Shown here: one piece after another, positions 16,815-25,570 of the stretch
Layout: each line of letters opens with the position of its first letter
Position numbering within the stretch: the first letter of the stretch is position 1
Assembly: GCF_021391675.1 (NCBI RefSeq)
Contig: NZ_CP090095.1
Location: 1,555,501 to 1,619,500, forward strand
Length of the DNA: 64,000 bases
Reading direction: 5' to 3'
Origin: Neorhizobium galegae
Lineage (GTDB): Bacteria; Pseudomonadota; Alphaproteobacteria; Rhizobiales; Rhizobiaceae
Made by a program: the position numbers and the translations under genes
Notes under the pieces: model-generated
What the model was told of the DNA's origin: nothing
The model's input: the letters and a program-made list of their open reading frames with translations, nothing else
The model's database searches: none

Positions 16815-18092
16815 ATGAGCAAAGTCAGCGGCAGCAACGGCGGCGACTCCAAGAATACCCTGTATTGCTCTTTCTGCGGAAAGAGCCAGCACGAAGTCCG
16901 GAAGCTGATCGCCGGACCGACCGTATTCATCTGCGATGAATGCGTCGAACTGTGCATGGACATCATCCGCGAAGAGAACAAGACCTCGATGGTCAAGTCC
17001 CGCGACGGCGTGCCCACGCCTCAGGACATCATCAAGGTCCTCGACGAATACGTCATCGGCCAGAAGCAGGCCAAGCGCATCCTGTCGGTCGCGGTGCATA
17101 ACCATTACAAGCGCCTGGCGCACGCCTCCAAGGGCGGCGACGTCGAGCTTGCGAAGTCGAACATCATGCTCGTCGGCCCGACCGGCTGCGGCAAGACCTA
17201 TCTTGCCCAGACGCTCGCCCGCATCATCGACGTTCCCTTCACGATGGCCGATGCCACGACGCTGACCGAAGCCGGCTATGTCGGCGAGGACGTCGAAAAC
17301 ATCATCCTGAAGCTCCTGCAGGCTGCGGATTACAATGTCGAGCGCGCCCAGCGCGGCATCGTCTATATCGACGAAGTCGACAAGATCTCCCGCAAGTCGG
17401 ACAACCCGTCCATCACCCGCGACGTGTCGGGCGAGGGCGTGCAGCAGGCACTTCTGAAGATCATGGAAGGCACGGTTGCCTCGGTCCCGCCGCAGGGCGG
17501 CCGCAAGCATCCGCAGCAGGAATTCCTGCAGGTCGACACGACGAACATCCTGTTCATCTGCGGCGGCGCCTTTGCGGGCCTCGACAAGATCATCTCGGCT
17601 CGCGGCGAAAAGACCTCGATCGGCTTCGGCGCCTCCGTGAAGTCTGCGGAAGACCGTCGCGTCGGCGAAGTGCTGCGCGAACTGGAGCCGGAAGATCTGG
17701 TCAAGTTCGGCCTCATTCCGGAATTCATCGGTCGTCTGCCGGTTCTGGCGACACTCGAAGACCTCGACGAGGACGCGCTGATCCAGATCCTGTCCGAGCC
17801 GAAGAATGCGCTGATCAAGCAGTACCAGCGCCTGTTCGAGATGGAAGACGTCGATCTGACATTCCACGAGGATGCGCTGCGCGAGATCGCCAAGCGGGCG
17901 ATCACCCGCAAGACCGGCGCCCGCGGCCTGCGCTCGATCATGGAGAAGATTCTTCTCGACACCATGTTCGAACTGCCGACGCTCGAAGGCGTGCGCGAAG
18001 TGGTCATCTCGGACGACGTCGTGCGTGGAAACGCCCGGCCGCTCTACATCTATGCCGACCGGCAGGATGAAAAGGCGAACGTTTCGGCCTGA
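16815..18092 (+). CDS. clpX: ATP-dependent Clp protease ATP-binding subunit ClpX
   Basis: A 425-aa AAA+ unfoldase that feeds tagged proteins to ClpP. The N-terminal zinc-binding domain has Cys18/Cys21 and Cys40/Cys43 (CSFCGKS and CDECVELC). Walker A is GPTGCGKT, Walker [11 protein letters not shown], and the pore loop is GYVGEDVE. The frame is open upstream to 16665, but ATG at 16815 gives the family start and follows GGAAGGAAAG. It lies between clpP and lon and ends at a clear terminator. Confidence 0.98.
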   Translation: MSKVSGSNGGDSKNTLYCSFCGKSQHEVRKLIAGPTVFICDECVELCMDIIREENKTSMVKSRDGVPTPQDIIKVLDEYVIGQKQAKRILSVAVHNHYKRLAHASKGGDVELAKSNIMLVGPTGCGKTYLAQTLARIIDVPFTMADATTLTEAGYVGEDVENIILKLLQAADYNVERAQRGIVYIDEVDKISRKSDNPSITRDVSGEGVQQALLKIMEGTVASVPPQGGRKHPQQEFLQVDTTNILFICGGAFAGLDKIISARGEKTSIGFGASVKSAEDRRVGEVLRELEPEDLVKFGLIPEFIGRLPVLATLEDLDEDALIQILSEPKNALIKQYQRLFEMEDVDLTFHEDALREIAKRAITRKTGARGLRSIMEKILLDTMFELPTLEGVREVVISDDVVRGNARPLYIYADRQDEKANVSA

Positions 18093-18119
18093 TCCGCCCG
18101 TTCCGGACCGCACCATGCA

Positions 18120-18145
18120 AGAGGCCCTGTCGGGGCCTCTTTTTT
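18120..18145 (+). terminator. Intrinsic terminator after clpX
   Basis: AGAGGCCC (18120-18127) pairs with GGGCCTCT (18133-18140) around TGTCG, followed by a run of T. Confidence 0.85.
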
Positions 18146-18396
18146 ATGTTGGTGGATAGCCTTGCTTATTTTGATTTTTCCACCATTTTTGCCTCGCGAA
18201 GAATTGCACCATATTCGTCTTGCATTAGAGACGGTGCGGGAAGATCATCGACGTTCGGGCTGCTTCGCCTGCAAGTGATCGCAGGTTGGCAGTTCCAGTG
18301 AGTCGCGTCCCGTGTCCTTGGCGTTCTGCGTGGCGTAGTGTGCGCACGCTTTGTAATACCCCTGTCACAATCCTATGCGGCGGCGGCCTTGCAAGG

Positions 18397-18425
18397 CTTG
18401 AAATCAAATTTCGAAAACTCCACTT
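18397..18425 (+). promoter_or_regulatory. RpoH-type promoter candidate for lon
   Basis: CTTGAAA (18397-18403), a 14-bp spacer and CTCCACTT (18418-18425) resemble the heat-shock consensus CTTGAAA / CCCCATNT. It lies about 75 bp before the lon start within the 350-bp clpX-lon gap, which otherwise holds only the clpX terminator and no gene. Confidence 0.5.
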
Positions 18426-18498
18426 TGGGCGAGAGTGAAGTGCCCGGGTGATTTACCCGGGACGTATCCCGGAAACGGGACGATGGAAAGGAAATGAA

Positions 18499-20919
18499 AT
18501 GACGAATTCAACGTCTGCGACGCCTGGTAGCGAAACCTATCCGGTGCTGCCGCTGCGCGACATTGTGGTCTTTCCGCATATGATCGTGCCTTTGTTCGTC
18601 GGACGGGAGAAGTCTATTCGCGCGCTCGAAGAGGTGATGGGTTCCGACAAGCAGATCATGCTGGTCACCCAGATCAACGCCGGCGACGACGATCCCGAAC
18701 CCTCGGCAATCTATAAGGTCGGCACCGTCGCCAACGTGCTGCAGCTCCTGAAGCTGCCCGACGGCACCGTCAAGGTTCTGGTCGAAGGCCGCTCGCGCGC
18801 CAAGATCGACGGCTATACCGACCGTGAAGAATTCTACGAGGCGACGGCGAGCGTTCTTGCCGAACCCGACGAGGATGCGGTCGAGGTCGAAGCCCTGTCG
18901 CGCTCCGTGGTTTCCGAGTTCGAAAACTACGTGAAGCTCAACAAGAAGATCTCCCCGGAAGTGGTGGGCGCCGCAAGCCAGATCGAGGATTATTCGAAGC
19001 TGGCCGATACGGTCGCGTCGCATCTGTCGATCAAGATCACCGAAAAGCAGGAAATGCTGGAAACGGTTTCCGTCAAGCTGCGCCTCGAAAAGGCGCTTGG
19101 CTTCATGGAAGGCGAAATCTCGGTCCTGCAGGTCGAGAAACGCATCCGCTCGCGTGTAAAGCGCCAGATGGAGAAGACCCAGCGCGAATACTACCTCAAC
19201 GAACAGATGAAGGCGATCCAGAAGGAGCTCGGCGACGGCGAGGAAGGCCGCGACGAGATGGCCGAACTGGAAGAGCGCATCTCCAAGACCAAGCTGTCCA
19301 AGGAAGCCAAGGAAAAGGCCGATGCCGAGCTGAAGAAGCTCAAGCAGATGAGCCCGATGTCGGCGGAAGCCACGGTCGTGCGCAACTATCTCGACTGGCT
19401 GCTCGGCATTCCGTGGGCCAAGAAGTCGAAGGTCAAGGTCGACCTCAACAATGCCGAGAAGATCCTCGAAGCCGATCACTTCGGCCTCGACAAGGTCAAG
19501 GAACGCATCATCGAATATCTCGCCGTGCAGGCCCGTGCAACCAAGCTCAAGGGTCCGATCCTGTGCCTCGTCGGCCCTCCGGGCGTCGGCAAGACCTCGC
19601 TCGCCCAGTCGATCGCCAAGGCGACCGGCCGCGAATACGTGCGCATGGCTCTCGGCGGCGTCCGTGACGAAGCCGAAATCCGTGGTCACCGCCGCACCTA
19701 TATCGGCTCGATGCCCGGCAAGGTCATCCAGTCGATGAAGAAGGCCAAGAAGTCCAACCCGCTCTTCCTGCTCGACGAGATCGACAAGATGGGCATGGAT
19801 TTCCGCGGCGATCCGTCTTCGGCCCTGCTCGAAGTGCTGGATCCGGCGCAGAATTCGACCTTCATGGACCACTACCTGGAAGTCGAATACGACCTGTCCG
19901 ACGTGATGTTCATCACCACGGCGAACACGCTGAACATCCCGGCTCCGCTGATGGACCGTATGGAAATCATCCGCATCGCCGGTTACACCGAGGATGAGAA
20001 GCGCGAGATCGCCAAGCGTCACCTTCTGCCGAAGGCGATCAAGGAACATGCCCTGCAGCCGAACGAATTCTCGATCACCGACGATGCCCTGATGGCGATC
20101 AGCCAGCAGTACACGCGGGAAGCCGGCGTTCGTAGCTACGAGCGCGAGCTGATGAAGCTCGCCCGCAAGGCGGTCACCGAGATCATCAAGGGCAAGACCA
20201 AGTCGGTTGCGATCACCGCGGCCAACATCTCCGACTACCTCGGCGTTCCGCGCTTCCGCCATGGCGAAGCCGAGGGCGAGGATCAGGTCGGCGTGGTCAC
20301 GGGCCTCGCATGGACGGAAGTCGGTGGCGAGCTGCTGACGATCGAAGGCGTGATGATGCCGGGCAAGGGCCGCATGACGGTCACCGGCAACCTCAAGGAA
20401 GTCATGAAGGAATCCATCTCGGCGGCGGCATCCTATGTCCGCAGCAGAGCCGTGGATTTCGGCATCGAACCGCCGCGCTTCGACAAGTCGGACATCCACG
20501 TCCACGTTCCCGAAGGGGCGACCCCGAAGGACGGCCCGTCGGCCGGTGTCGGCATGGCAACCGCGATCGTCTCGATCATGACCGGCATTGCCGTTCGCAA
20601 GGACGTGGCGATGACGGGCGAGATCACTCTTCGCGGCCGCGTGCTGCCGATCGGCGGCCTCAAGGAAAAGCTGCTTGCCGCCCTTCGCGGCAACATCAAG
20701 ACCGTTCTGATCCCGGAAGAAAACGCCAAGGATCTGGCCGAGATTCCGGATAACGTGAAGAACAACATGGAGATCATTCCGGTTTCCCGCATGGGTGAGG
20801 TGATCCGTCACGCGCTCGTCCGTCAGCCGGAAGCGATCGAATGGGATGGTACGGTGGAAACGCCGCTGATCACCACGGTCGAAGGCGTGGACGACACAGG
20901 CGTTGCCGTCGCACACTGA
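18499..20919 (+). CDS. lon: ATP-dependent Lon protease
   Basis: An 806-aa LonA protease. The N-terminal substrate-binding domain starts near [20 protein letters not shown]. The AAA+ module has Walker A GPPGVGKT (359-366) and [10 protein letters not shown]. The proteolytic domain carries Ser681 in [10 protein letters not shown] and Lys724 in [10 protein letters not shown]. The start at 18499 (MTNSTSA) has GGAAAGGAAA upstream; 17 further in-frame codons upstream were rejected. It is preceded by an RpoH-like promoter and followed by a strong terminator, so it is probably a single-gene heat-inducible unit. Confidence 0.98.
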   Translation: MTNSTSATPGSETYPVLPLRDIVVFPHMIVPLFVGREKSIRALEEVMGSDKQIMLVTQINAGDDDPEPSAIYKVGTVANVLQLLKLPDGTVKVLVEGRSRAKIDGYTDREEFYEATASVLAEPDEDAVEVEALSRSVVSEFENYVKLNKKISPEVVGAASQIEDYSKLADTVASHLSIKITEKQEMLETVSVKLRLEKALGFMEGEISVLQVEKRIRSRVKRQMEKTQREYYLNEQMKAIQKELGDGEEGRDEMAELEERISKTKLSKEAKEKADAELKKLKQMSPMSAEATVVRNYLDWLLGIPWAKKSKVKVDLNNAEKILEADHFGLDKVKERIIEYLAVQARATKLKGPILCLVGPPGVGKTSLAQSIAKATGREYVRMALGGVRDEAEIRGHRRTYIGSMPGKVIQSMKKAKKSNPLFLLDEIDKMGMDFRGDPSSALLEVLDPAQNSTFMDHYLEVEYDLSDVMFITTANTLNIPAPLMDRMEIIRIAGYTEDEKREIAKRHLLPKAIKEHALQPNEFSITDDALMAISQQYTREAGVRSYERELMKLARKAVTEIIKGKTKSVAITAANISDYLGVPRFRHGEAEGEDQVGVVTGLAWTEVGGELLTIEGVMMPGKGRMTVTGNLKEVMKESISAAASYVRSRAVDFGIEPPRFDKSDIHVHVPEGATPKDGPSAGVGMATAIVSIMTGIAVRKDVAMTGEITLRGRVLPIGGLKEKLLAALRGNIKTVLIPEENAKDLAEIPDNVKNNMEIIPVSRMGEVIRHALVRQPEAIEWDGTVETPLITTVEGVDDTGVAVAH

Positions 20920-20960
20920 TCGATAGCCTTTTGGGTTATGCCAAATTGGCACCAGCAATG

Positions 20961-20990
20961 AAAAAAGCCGGCACAACGCCGGCTTTTTTT
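20961..20990 (+). terminator. Intrinsic terminator after lon
   Basis: A-rich stem AAAAAAGCCGGC (20961-20972), loop ACAAC, and GCCGGCTTTTTT (20978-20989). Perfect 12-bp pairing with a T tail. Confidence 0.9.
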
Positions 20991-21042
20991 GTGAAAAATA
21001 ACGCGTACCCCTTGTTTTTCAGGCGATTGCGGAGCTTTTGGG

Positions 21043-21070
21043 TTGCCACGGGCGGGCGCCTGACTATTGT
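21043..21070 (+). promoter_or_regulatory. Sigma-70-like promoter candidate for the HU gene
   Basis: TTGCCA (21043-21048) and TATTGT (21065-21070) are 16 bp apart, 50 bp before the HU start and just after the lon terminator. Confidence 0.4.
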
Positions 21071-21120
21071 CTGCCCCGATTACATGAGTCGTTCCAAAAC
21101 CGTTTGAAAGGGGTGGAAAC

Positions 21121-21396
21121 ATGAATAAGAATGAGTTGGTATCCGCAGTGGCCGAGAAGGCCGGCCTCTCCAAGGCTGATGCCGCATCCGCTGTAGACGC
21201 CGTTTTTGAGACCGTACAGGCTGAACTGAAGAAGGGCGGCGATATCCGTCTTGCCGGTTTCGGCAGCTTCTCCGTTTCCCGTCGCGAAGCGTCCAAGGGT
21301 CGTAATCCGTCGACCGGCGCCGAAGTCGACATCCCGGCACGTAACGTGCCGAAGTTCTCGGCCGGCAAGGGCCTGAAGGACGCAGTCAACAGCTAA
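21121..21396 (+). CDS. hupB: DNA-binding protein HU
   Basis: A 91-aa histone-like protein. It starts MNKNELVSAVAEKAGLSKAD and carries the DNA-binding arm region GFGSFSVSRREASKGRNPSTG, with IPARNVPKFSAGKGLKDAV at the end. HU dimers bend and compact DNA without sequence specificity. GAAAGGGG lies before the ATG. It is a single-gene unit flanked by the lon terminator and its own terminator, in the usual alphaproteobacterial order clpX-lon-hup. Confidence 0.98.
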   Translation: MNKNELVSAVAEKAGLSKADAASAVDAVFETVQAELKKGGDIRLAGFGSFSVSRREASKGRNPSTGAEVDIPARNVPKFSAGKGLKDAVNS

Positions 21397-21436
21397 CGCG
21401 CTGCCTTTGAGGCATCCTGTTACAGTCTCGCATTTG

Positions 21437-21466
21437 AAAAGGCCCGGGTTTTTCCCGGGCCTTTTT
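21437..21466 (+). terminator. Intrinsic terminator after the HU gene
   Basis: AAAAGGCCCGGG (21437-21448), loop TTTTT, CCCGGGCCTTTT (21454-21465) and further T. A 12-bp perfect stem. Confidence 0.9.
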
Positions 21467-21511
21467 TTACGAACAGCTAATCTCCGCCGGCCAGGACGCC
21501 GGATGCGAAAA

Positions 21512-21529
21512 CTGTCATCCGCCTGTCAC
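21512..21529 (+). promoter_or_regulatory. PHO box (PhoB binding site)
   Basis: CTGTCAT (21512-21518), CCGC, CTGTCAC (21523-21529): two 7-bp direct repeats with a 4-bp spacer, matching the PhoB consensus at 13 of 14 repeat positions. It lies 49 bp before the phytase-like gene, so phosphate limitation probably induces that gene. Confidence 0.8.
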
Positions 21530-21577
21530 GACCGTGGCTCACAAGCCACCTGTGTTTCATGGACAGGAGGGCTTCCC

Positions 21578-23767
21578 ATGACGTTTTCACTTCGTGCCGC
21601 GTTGACCGCAGCACTTCTTGCTTCCGTTGCCGTGCCGGCGAGCGCCGAGCAGGTTTTCAACCGCATCGCGTCTTTCCCCGTCGCCGCCAATCTTCCCGCC
21701 GACAAGGACAAACTGAGCCCGAGCTCGGCCGAAATCGTCACCGCCAGCGAAGACGGCATGACGCTCATCTATACCGATAGCCCGCTCGGCGCGATCGGCT
21801 TCGTCGACATCACCGATCCGAAGGCCCCGAAGGCGCTCGGCGCGCTCACCTTCAAGGGCGAACCGACCTCGGTTGCGTCGGTCGGCAAGAAGGTTCTCGC
21901 CGCCGTCAACACCGGCGAAAGCAAGCAGAAGCCGACCGGCATCCTCGCCGTCGTCGACATTGCGACGAAGAAGGTCGACCTGACCTGCGATCTTGGCGGC
22001 CAGCCGGATTCGATCACCGTCTCCAAGGACAAGACCTTTGCCGCGATCGCCATCGAGAACGAGCGCGACGAGGACGTCAACGATGGCGCCCTCCCGCAGA
22101 TGCCGGCCGGCGACCTGGTGATCGTCTCCCTGAAGGACGGCACCGCCGACTGCGCCTCGATCAAGCACGTGACGCTGACCGGCCTTGCCGGTGTCGCGCC
22201 GGAAGATCCGGAGCCGGAATTCGTCGCCATCAACGACAATGGCGAAATTGCCCTGACAATGCAGGAAAACAACGAGATCGTCATCATCGACGGTAAGACC
22301 GGCCAGGTCACCGGCCACTTCTCCGCCGGCAAGGCCGATCTCGAAGGCATCGACAACAAGACCGACGGCCAGCTGTCCTTCACCGGCAAGGCTTCGGCGC
22401 TGCGCGAGCCTGACGCCGTCAAGTGGCTCGACAACAACCGCCTGGTCGTCGCCAACGAAGGTGACTGGAAGGGCGGCTCGCGCGGCTTCACCATCTTCGA
22501 TCGCACCGGCAAGGTTCTCTACGAATCAGGCGCCTCGCTGGAGCGCGCGGTTGCCCGCCTCGGCCATTTCCCGGAAAAGCGCGCGCGTTCGAAGGGCATC
22601 GAGGTCGAAGGCATGGAAGCCGCGACCTTCAACGGCCAGAAGTATTTTTTCCTGCTCGCCGAACGCGCCTCGGTTGTCGCCGTCTACAAGGACACCGGTG
22701 CCGAACCGCAGCTCATGCAGATCCTGCCCTCGGGCATCTCGCCGGAAGGTGCCGTCGCCATTCCGGGCCGCAACCTGTTTGCGACTGCCAATGAAGTCGA
22801 TCTCGGCAAGGACGGCGGCGCCCGTTCGCATGTGATGATCTACGCCCTGGAAGAAGGCGTGGCCAACTATCCGAAGCTCGTCTCCAAGGATGTCGACGGC
22901 AATGTGCTCGGCTGGGGCGCGCTCTCGGGCCTGGTCGGCGACGCCCAGAAGGACGGCATCCTCTATGCCGTCAGCGACTCGGTCTACAACATGCAGCCGT
23001 CGATCTTCACCATCGATACCACCAGGAAGCCCGCCGAAATCACCAGCGTCCTGCGCATCACCCGCGGCGGCCAGCCGGCCCAGAAACTCGACATCGAGGG
23101 CATCGCGCTCGACGGCAAGGGCGGTTTCTGGCTGGCGTCGGAAGGCGACTCGGCCAAGCTGACCGGCCATGGCCTCTACAACGTCGATGCCAAGGGCGAG
23201 ATCAAGGCAGAGATCGGCCTGCCAGCAGACCTGCTCGCCGGCGAGACCCGCTTCGGTTTCGAAGGCGTGACGACGGTCGGGTCAGGCGACGACATGGTCC
23301 TGTGGATGGCGATGCAGCGCGAATGGAAGGATGACCCGAAGGGTACCGTCAAGCTCGTCTCCTACAAGCCGAAGTCCAAGGAATGGGGCGCCGTGCGCTA
23401 CCCGCTCGACAAGGCCGGGGCCGGTTGGGTCGGCCTTTCTGAAATCACCGCCCATGGCGACTACGTCTACATCATCGAGCGCGACAACCTGATCGGCGAT
23501 GCCGCCAAGCTGAAGAAGCTCTATCGGGTGGCGATCGCCGACCTGAAACCGGCCAAGATCGGCACCGATCTGCCGGTGGTCAAGAAGGAAGAAGCCCACG
23601 ATTTCATCCCGGATCTGAAGGCTTCGAACGGCTATGTGGTCGACAAGCTGGAAGGCTTCACCTTCGACAAGTCCGGCAAGGCCTTCGCGGTCACCGACAA
23701 CGACGGCGTCGATGACAGCTCCGGCGAGACGCTGTTCTTCCCGGTCGATCTCAAGGGCACCAACTAA
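21578..23767 (+). CDS. Exported phytase/esterase-like beta-propeller protein
   Basis: A 729-aa secreted protein. The signal peptide is residues 1-24 (TAALLASVAVPASA). The N-terminal half contains repeated propeller-like strands (for example GILAVVDIATKKVDL and LVIVSLKDGTADCASI). The C-terminal half carries the pattern of the esterase-like activity of phytase family: DIEGIALDGKGGFWLASEGD, RFGFEGVTTVGSGDDM and LEGFTFDKSGKAFAVTDND. The ATG at 21578 has AGGAGG 7 nt upstream. The PHO box in front suggests a role in releasing phosphate from organic phosphates in the periplasm. Enzyme activity is inferred from family only. Confidence 0.85.
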   Translation: MTFSLRAALTAALLASVAVPASAEQVFNRIASFPVAANLPADKDKLSPSSAEIVTASEDGMTLIYTDSPLGAIGFVDITDPKAPKALGALTFKGEPTSVASVGKKVLAAVNTGESKQKPTGILAVVDIATKKVDLTCDLGGQPDSITVSKDKTFAAIAIENERDEDVNDGALPQMPAGDLVIVSLKDGTADCASIKHVTLTGLAGVAPEDPEPEFVAINDNGEIALTMQENNEIVIIDGKTGQVTGHFSAGKADLEGIDNKTDGQLSFTGKASALREPDAVKWLDNNRLVVANEGDWKGGSRGFTIFDRTGKVLYESGASLERAVARLGHFPEKRARSKGIEVEGMEAATFNGQKYFFLLAERASVVAVYKDTGAEPQLMQILPSGISPEGAVAIPGRNLFATANEVDLGKDGGARSHVMIYALEEGVANYPKLVSKDVDGNVLGWGALSGLVGDAQKDGILYAVSDSVYNMQPSIFTIDTTRKPAEITSVLRITRGGQPAQKLDIEGIALDGKGGFWLASEGDSAKLTGHGLYNVDAKGEIKAEIGLPADLLAGETRFGFEGVTTVGSGDDMVLWMAMQREWKDDPKGTVKLVSYKPKSKEWGAVRYPLDKAGAGWVGLSEITAHGDYVYIIERDNLIGDAAKLKKLYRVAIADLKPAKIGTDLPVVKKEEAHDFIPDLKASNGYVVDKLEGFTFDKSGKAFAVTDNDGVDDSSGETLFFPVDLKGTN

Positions 23768-23787
23768 GCTCTTGAAGGCTGAAGCGG

Positions 23788-23816
23788 AAAAGGCCGGGTT
23801 TTGCCCGGCCTTTTTT
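23788..23816 (+). terminator. Intrinsic terminator after the phytase-like gene
   Basis: GGCCGGG (23792-23798) and CCCGGCC (23804-23810), extended by A-T pairs (AAAA against TTTT), loop TTTTG, then a run of T. Confidence 0.85.
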
Positions 23817-23831
23817 GTGTAAAGAGACACA

Positions 23832-24299
23832 ATGGGTATTGGCTTGGAACTGGCGTCCGCGGCGCACAAACCTCTGCTGAGGGATCTTCTTTCCGAATAC
23901 CTCACGGAGTCCGAAAGATATGGCGGCTCCGGCCCCGACTACCCGTATTTCGATGCCTATTGGCTGGAGCCAGGAAGCCGCTGGCCCTATCTCGTTCGAC
24001 GGAACGGCGAATGCATCGGCTTCGCCTTCGTCAACACTTGGTCCGCATCCGGCCGCGGCACCGATTTCTCGATCGCCGAGTTCTATATCGTTCCGCAAGC
24101 GCGAGGGCATGGTGCTGGACGCGACGCAGCGACCGCCGTCCTGCACGCGCATCCTGGCCTCTGGGAACTGAACGTCATGGCGTTGAATACGCCGGCCCAG
24201 GCTTTCTGGCCTCGGGTGATCGACGCTGCCGGAGGGCGGAACGTGGAGCGGGTGAAATCCGATAGTGGGACGATCTACCGGTTCACGATTGGCGTGTAG
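23832..24299 (+). CDS. GNAT-family N-acetyltransferase
   Basis: A 155-aa acetyltransferase of the GNAT fold. The acetyl-CoA motif A region is IAEFYIVPQARGHGAGRDAATAV (about residues 80-102), with the Q/R-x-x-G-x-G/A pattern as QARGHGAG. The C-terminus FWPRVIDAAGG is also typical. GNAT enzymes transfer acetyl from acetyl-CoA to small amines or proteins; the substrate here is unknown. The start lies just after the phytase terminator and no clear ribosome site is seen. Confidence 0.85.
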   Translation: MGIGLELASAAHKPLLRDLLSEYLTESERYGGSGPDYPYFDAYWLEPGSRWPYLVRRNGECIGFAFVNTWSASGRGTDFSIAEFYIVPQARGHGAGRDAATAVLHAHPGLWELNVMALNTPAQAFWPRVIDAAGGRNVERVKSDSGTIYRFTIGV

Positions 24300-24327
24300 A
24301 AGAAAAGCTAAGCACCGTCGGCGATAG

Positions 24328-24454
24328 CCCCTCATCCGGCTGCCGCCACCTTCTCCCCGTTCTGACGCGGAGAAGGGACTTGTGGCATGGTCGGTGCTCC
24401 ATCTTCCTTCTCCCCGTCAGAACGGGGAGAAGGTCCCGGCAGGGGGATGAGGGG
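24328..24454. repeat. RIME-like rhizobial intergenic palindromic repeat
   Basis: A 127-bp palindromic element bounded by CCCCTCATCC (24328-24337) and GGATGAGGGG (24445-24454). Inside are nested arms of CCTTCTCCCCG...CGGGGAGAAGG type, one copy with a mismatched centre (24350-24375) and one near-perfect (about 24407-24433). The CCTCATCCGGCTGCCGCCACC opening is the form I know from RIME elements dispersed in Rhizobium and Sinorhizobium genomes. It lies between the GNAT and aldo/keto reductase genes and may act as a transcript-stabilising or terminating hairpin for both. Confidence 0.75.
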
Positions 24455-24468
24455 CAAGCTCGGCGTCT

Positions 24469-25455
24469 CTACCAGCGCTGATGCACATGCGGGGCAACCA
24501 GCCGCGCATAGATTTCCTTGGTGGCCGTCATCACGTCGGCCGAAAGCGCGGCAAGTTCTGCCGCCGCCGCATTGCCCCTGGCCTGAGCCTCGTTGCGGGC
24601 GCCCGGAATGACGACCGTCACCGCCTCGTTCATCAGTATCCATTTCAGCGCGAAAGCCGCCATCGGCGCTCCCTGCGGCACCAGCTTACGGACTTCCTCG
24701 ACCGCCTGGAGGCCGACTTCGAACGGCACGCCGGCAAAAGTCTCGCCGACATCGAAGGCATCGCCATGCCGGTTGAAGTTGCGATGGTCGTCCTTGGCAA
24801 AGGCTGTATCGCGAGAAATCTTGCCGGACAGCAGCCCGCTGGCGAGCGGTACACGGACGATGACCGCGACATTCTTCCGCCTGGCCTCATTGAAGAACAG
24901 GTCGGCCGGGCGCTGGCGAAAGATGTTGTAGATGATCTGGATGCTGGTGACGTCGGGATACTCGATCGCCTTCAGCGCTTCCTCGACCTTCTCGACGCTG
25001 ACTCCGTAATTCTTGATCTTGCCGGCGCGACGCAGATCGTCGAGCGCGCCAAAAACTTCCGGGTGGTAGAGGACTTCGGTCGGCGGGCAGTGGAGCTGCA
25101 CGAGGTCGAGGCTGTCGATTTCGAGGTTCTTGAGGCTGCGGTCGATGAAGCCTTCGAGATTGGCCTTGGTATAGCCCTCAGTGACATGCGGGCTGAGGCG
25201 CCGGCCGGCCTTGGTCGCGACCATCGGGCGATTGCCGCCGAGCGATTTCAGGACACCGGCAATGATCTTTTCCGAACGACCGTCGCCATAAACGTCGGCG
25301 GTGTCGATGAAGGTGACGCCGGCGTCGAGCGCCGCTTCCAGCGCCTTCGCCCCGTCCGCCTGACTGACGTCGCCCCAGGAGCCGCCGATCTGCCAGGCGC
25401 CGAAACCGATCTCGCTGACGGTGAAGGATGTGCGTCCGAACGCATGGTTTCTCAT
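24469..25455 (-). CDS. Aldo/keto reductase
   Basis: A 328-aa NADPH-dependent TIM-barrel oxidoreductase. Catalytic residues are visible as FIDTADVYGDGRSE (Asp and Tyr), VATKAGRR (Lys) and LVQLHCPP (His). VVIPGARNEAQARGN forms the cofactor phosphate-binding end. Such enzymes reduce aldehydes or ketones with broad specificity; no substrate can be named. Single gene, divergent from the SbcD-like gene at 25571 and convergent with the GNAT gene across the RIME-like repeat. Confidence 0.92.
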   Translation of the reverse strand: MRNHAFGRTSFTVSEIGFGAWQIGGSWGDVSQADGAKALEAALDAGVTFIDTADVYGDGRSEKIIAGVLKSLGGNRPMVATKAGRRLSPHVTEGYTKANLEGFIDRSLKNLEIDSLDLVQLHCPPTEVLYHPEVFGALDDLRRAGKIKNYGVSVEKVEEALKAIEYPDVTSIQIIYNIFRQRPADLFFNEARRKNVAVIVRVPLASGLLSGKISRDTAFAKDDHRNFNRHGDAFDVGETFAGVPFEVGLQAVEEVRKLVPQGAPMAAFALKWILMNEAVTVVIPGARNEAQARGNAAAAELAALSADVMTATKEIYARLVAPHVHQRW

Positions 25456-25570
25456 GGTGTCCTCCGAGTTTGATTGGGCTATCCACAGGCTGCGGAACCC
25501 CGAGCTTTCTTCCCGCCCGGCATTTGCCTAAAACACCTGATCAGCTCCGGCAATCAAAACAAGCGATTCG

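Noticed and set aside
18508..20976. Long antisense frame over lon, and similar ones over clpX, nuoG and the co-polymerase gene
   Set aside because: Rich in Arg, His, Asp and Gly without motifs, as expected for shadows of GC-rich coding sequence; no ribosome sites.
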